Shown here: positions 61,341 to 64,000 of the stretch, in pieces
Numbering within the stretch: position 1 is the first letter of the stretch
Layout: each line of letters opens with the position of its first letter
Assembly: GCA_964410285.1 (NCBI GenBank)
Contig: CAYPFR010000003.1
Coordinates: 186,001 to 250,000 of the forward strand
Direction: 5' to 3'
DNA length: 64,000 nucleotides
Origin: Fretibacter sp964410285
GTDB lineage: Bacteria; Pseudomonadota; Alphaproteobacteria; Caulobacterales; Maricaulaceae
The notes under the pieces: model-generated
Databases searched by the model: none
What the model was told of the DNA's origin: nothing
The model's input: the letters and a program-made list of their open reading frames with translations, nothing else
Translations under genes and position numbers: made by a program

Positions 61341-62989
61341 TATGAGGCTTTCCGCGCGAGATAGGCCTCGCGCACTTTATGTTTTTCGATCTTGCCCATG
61401 GCATTTAACTCAAACGGCGCCGAACTCACGACAATGTCTGCCGGAACCTTATAGTCCGCCAGTTCGGCCCTTGCATAGTCCATGAAGTCTTGCGCTGTTA
61501 TTTCACCCATGGCGCATATCTGCACAACAAGCCGCTCGCCTAGCCTCTCGTCGGGAACGCCAAAGCTTGTAACCTCGCGAACGGCAGGGTGGCGGCCAAA
61601 AGCCTGTTCGATCTCCGCGCAGTAGATATTCTCCCCGCCCGAAATGACCATATCGGTTTTGCGATCCACGATATAAATATAACCCTGATCATCCAGCTTC
61701 CCAATATCACCCGTTTTAAACCACCCTCCCGAAAAGGCCGCAGCTGTGGCGTCAGGGCGGCCATAATATTCGCGCATCATGATTGCGCCTTTCACCCAAA
61801 TTTCTCCGGCCGCGCCAATCGGCAATGGCGTCCCGTCTTCAGCTGTGATTTGCACATCTACCATTGGCAGCACTTGCCCAGAGGCGGAAGGATTAGCCAG
61901 AAAGGCCTCCCCGTTCGCTTGAGATACCGCGCCGCAAGTTTCAGTCATACCGTAACCCGCGCCGATATAGGCTTTTGGGAAGGCCGCGCGCATTTCCTCC
62001 AGCAAATTGAGCGGCAAAGCCTGTCCGCCGCAAGACAGAGACATAAGCGAGGAGAGATCATATCTCCCAAATTTCGGCGAACGCAAAATATCCCAATGCA
62101 TCGCGGGAACGCCGCCCAGCGCGGTAATTTTCTCCCGCTCGATCAGGGACATTGCGGCTTCGGCCTCCCACCGGTGCATAAGTACCAACTTCCCGCCCGT
62201 TGTCAGCGCCGTTAAAAACACCGAGCTACAGCCGCTGGTATGAAATAGCGGGAAGACCAAAAGCGAACAGCTCTGGGGCATTTGCGCGCGCAAGGTCTGC
62301 ACGTCGATATTATAGGCGGCTGCCATTTTCTGAAATACAGCCGCCATGGCCATTTGCGTATTCATCATTCCCGCGATCAACGCCTTATGCTCAATCGCCG
62401 CGGCCTTTGCCCGGCCCGTTGTACCGGAGGTGAAAAACATGGCCGCTAAATCATCGCCGGCCGCGCGCACAGGCTTAAAGCCCGTCGCGGCCTCAGAGAA
62501 TTTGCGTGGGAAATCACGGCGCGCCAATGTGGCCCCCACATGGCCCGCTTGCGATAGACGCCTCAGCCGTTTCTCGTCTCCGATCACAAGTACACAGTCC
62601 GCGTCTTCAATGGCGTGGGCCATAACCGTGCCGATCCCGCGGCTATTAATCAGCACCGCAACGCCGCCAGCGTTAATTATGGCGATAAAGGCAATCATCC
62701 ATTCAGGGCAGTTTTGCATGGAAATCCCGACCGACTGCTGGGATTTAAGGCCAAAGTCTCTGACAAGCCATTCACTTAGGGCGTCAGCCCGTGCAAACAC
62801 CTCATCAAATGTCAACCGTTCCGTCCCATAAACGATAAATTCAGCGCAGCCAAACCCTCGTGCCCGGTCAAAAATCTCCCCCATATTTTCCGGCGCATTT
62901 CGAAACATACGCACCGCACCTTTTTCCACGACCTCAAAGGGCGCGCCTTTGGCCATTAAGGCTTGTAAAATGGGATCGGCTTGCGACAT
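61340..62989 (-). CDS. AMP-forming acyl-CoA ligase
   Basis: A 549-residue ANL-superfamily ligase. Signature MFFTSGTTGRAKAAAIEHKA, YGMTETCGAVSQANG, WFKTGDIGKLDDQGYIYIVD and RKTDMVISGGENIYCAEIEQ; the C-terminal catalytic Lys is in LNAMGKIEKHKVREAYL. It activates a carboxylic acid as its CoA thioester, probably the entry step of the pathway encoded downstream. It is the first gene of the minus-strand operon; ATG 62989. Confidence 0.95.
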   Translation of the reverse strand: MSQADPILQALMAKGAPFEVVEKGAVRMFRNAPENMGEIFDRARGFGCAEFIVYGTERLTFDEVFARADALSEWLVRDFGLKSQQSVGISMQNCPEWMIAFIAIINAGGVAVLINSRGIGTVMAHAIEDADCVLVIGDEKRLRRLSQAGHVGATLARRDFPRKFSEAATGFKPVRAAGDDLAAMFFTSGTTGRAKAAAIEHKALIAGMMNTQMAMAAVFQKMAAAYNIDVQTLRAQMPQSCSLLVFPLFHTSGCSSVFLTALTTGGKLVLMHRWEAEAAMSLIEREKITALGGVPAMHWDILRSPKFGRYDLSSLMSLSCGGQALPLNLLEEMRAAFPKAYIGAGYGMTETCGAVSQANGEAFLANPSASGQVLPMVDVQITAEDGTPLPIGAAGEIWVKGAIMMREYYGRPDATAAAFSGGWFKTGDIGKLDDQGYIYIVDRKTDMVISGGENIYCAEIEQAFGRHPAVREVTSFGVPDERLGERLVVQICAMGEITAQDFMDYARAELADYKVPADIVVSSAPFELNAMGKIEKHKVREAYLARKAS

Positions 62990-63025
62990 AGACTCGTCAT
63001 ATAAATAATTTTCTTGAACCTATAC

Positions 63026-63094
63026 TACGCAAAAGCTCTTATCAACTGCATGAATATGTCTGATTGCGTATTTTTGTAGTTTCTTTTTTACGCA
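63026..63094. promoter_or_regulatory. Repeated TACGCA motif in divergent promoter region
   Basis: In the 142-bp gap between the divergent ligase and SDR genes, TACGCAA (63026-63032) is followed by its reverse complement TTGCGTA (63064-63070) and again by TACGCA (63089-63094). The region is AT-rich and carries no gene. The arrangement suggests an operator for a regulator of the catabolic operon; no regulator gene is in the window. Confidence 0.45.
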
Positions 63095-63131
63095 CCCTCG
63101 GATAGATTTTGCAAGAAAGGGAGGACGGCTC

Positions 63132-63896
63132 ATGGGCATGTTATCGGGTAAAACAGCGGTTGTCAGCGGCGGAAGCGATGGAATTGGCCGCGCTATTGCC
63201 GAGCGCCTGGCGGGGGACGGCGCTCATGTCGTAATTTGTGCCCGCAGCCGCGAAAAGCTGGACAGCGTCGCCAGCGCTATTACGGCCAGCGGGGGCGCAT
63301 GCGAGGCCCGCATGCAAGATGTCGCTGACGCAGCGGGATACGCAAATATGATCAGAGAAATTGCCGCTGCAAGGGGTCTGGATATACTTGTCAACAATGC
63401 TGCTCATGTCGGCATGGGCATGATTTGCGATGTGGACCTAGAGAGCTTTCAGCAAAACTTTCGCGTGAATATGGACGCGCCCTATCTCGGCACAAAGGCG
63501 GCAATGGCGGCCATGGCAAAAACGGGCGGAAGCATTATTAATATCAGTTCGGTAAACGCAGAGCGCGCCATGCAGGGCATGTCCGGCTACGGCGCATCTA
63601 AGGCTGCCCTCACTCATTTTAGCCGCAATGCCGCCATGGAGGGTGCCCGCGCCGGCATTCGGGTCAATGTCGTCACCCCGGGGCCGATCATGACCCCGGC
63701 GACGCAGGCTTGGTTTGACGCCGACCCCGATGCGGGCGCCGCGATTGCGAATGCCAATCCTATGGGCCGTATTGGACGTCCCGAAGACGTCGCAAATGCT
63801 GTTCTATTTCTAGCGTCCGATGCCGCCGCCTATATTACGGGCGCGGTGCTGCCTGTAGATGGCGGCAAAGCCAATGAACTTTACGTGCCTTCCTAA
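63132..63896 (+). CDS. SDR family oxidoreductase
   Basis: A 254-residue short-chain dehydrogenase. NAD(P)-binding GGSDGIGRAIAERLAGDGAH, NNAAHVG, and the catalytic Tyr-Lys motif SGYGASKAALTHFSRN preceded by NISSVNAE are all present; GRIGRPEDVANAVLFLASDA is the typical C-terminal block. GGAGG lies seven bases before the ATG at 63132. It probably oxidises or reduces a hydroxyl group on the pathway substrate and is divergent from the acyl-CoA ligase. Confidence 0.95.
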   Translation: MGMLSGKTAVVSGGSDGIGRAIAERLAGDGAHVVICARSREKLDSVASAITASGGACEARMQDVADAAGYANMIREIAAARGLDILVNNAAHVGMGMICDVDLESFQQNFRVNMDAPYLGTKAAMAAMAKTGGSIINISSVNAERAMQGMSGYGASKAALTHFSRNAAMEGARAGIRVNVVTPGPIMTPATQAWFDADPDAGAAIANANPMGRIGRPEDVANAVLFLASDAAAYITGAVLPVDGGKANELYVPS

Positions 63897-63932
63897 GGTG
63901 CGGTCACAACATAATTTATTACAGGATTACAA

Positions 63933-64000
63933 ATGAAACTCTTCGGAAAAACCGCCATTGTCACCGGCGCAGGCCAAGGCATTGGTGCGGCCATCGTTGA
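63933..64000 (+). CDS. Second SDR oxidoreductase (5' end only)
   Basis: Only the first 22 codons fit in the window: MKLFGKTAIVTGAGQGIGAA, continuing IV, with the TGxxxGxG Rossmann motif of classical SDRs. CAGGAT precedes the ATG. It starts 36 bases after the first SDR stop on the same strand and is presumably co-transcribed. Its substrate cannot be judged. Confidence 0.88.
   Translation, partial: MKLFGKTAIVTGAGQGIGAAIV

Noticed and set aside
1..64000. tRNA, rRNA, CRISPR or insertion-sequence signatures
   Set aside because: No convincing tRNA cloverleaf, repeat-spacer array or transposase frame was seen by eye; a tRNAscan or ISfinder search could still find a divergent one.

Overview
The window is a chromosomal segment of an alphaproteobacterium. 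Evidence for this is the ruvC-ruvA-ruvB-ybgC / tolQ-tolR neighbourhood, the aa3 oxidase operon order ctaC-ctaD-ctaB-coxF-ctaG-ctaE-surf1, an ispH-rnhA pair, a split glycine decarboxylase (gcvPA/gcvPB), and moderately GC-rich, GGC/GCC-rich codon use. TTAACCAT words resembling CtrA sites and several PAN-domain proteins point loosely to the Caulobacterales/Hyphomonadaceae side, but that is an inference. I saw no rRNA, tRNA, CRISPR array, phage or insertion sequence, so most of the window looks like stable chromosome.

Layout. 1-7.9 kb: Tol-Pal inner-membrane genes (tolR cut by the left edge, tolQ) and ybgC-ruvB-ruvA-ruvC, with four accessory genes between tolQ and ybgC (lipoprotein, DUF3088 protein, TonB-like proline-rich protein, TPR/2OG-Fe(II) oxygenase). 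8-10 kb: a signal-anchored unknown and an acyltransferase-3 protein. 10-16 kb: the glycine cleavage operon gcvT-gcvH-paiB-like-membrane protein-gcvPA-gcvPB, preceded by a recognisable promoter and a tandem glycine riboswitch. 16-25 kb: argS, ispH-rnhA, a ribbon-helix-helix/membrane fusion protein, SPFH-NfeD pair, peroxiredoxin, YqgE, GNAT. 24.5-31 kb: cytochrome c oxidase structural and assembly genes. 31-45 kb: tldD, DUF937 protein, POT peptide transporter, TonB-dependent receptor-like protein, gshA, YcgN, a class A penicillin-binding protein followed by two secreted PAN-domain proteins, and an aspartyl/asparaginyl hydroxylase family protein. 45-52.4 kb: acs, a DUF4112 protein, and a complete vitamin B12 uptake operon btuB-btuF-btuC-btuD behind a cobalamin riboswitch. 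52.7-56.4 kb: putA without a DNA-binding domain.

56.6-64 kb: a tightly packed minus-strand operon (acyl-CoA ligase, amidohydrolase-fold protein, KshA-like Rieske oxygenase, enoyl-CoA hydratase, DUF3604 lipoprotein), divergent from two SDR genes, the last cut by the right edge. This looks like a catabolic module for a hydrophobic, perhaps steroid- or terpenoid-like, substrate. Together with acs and the B12 uptake genes, the window fits a heterotrophic, aerobic, cobalamin-importing marine or aquatic type of organism; the habitat is a guess.

The items most worth a second look are the 56.6-64 kb catabolic operon with its metal-ligand-poor amidohydrolase and repeated TACGCA motif, the RHH-membrane fusion at 20.4 kb, the PBP1A/PAN cluster at 39-43.6 kb, the insertion within the ruv-tol cluster, and the second glycine aptamer with an enlarged P2 arm.
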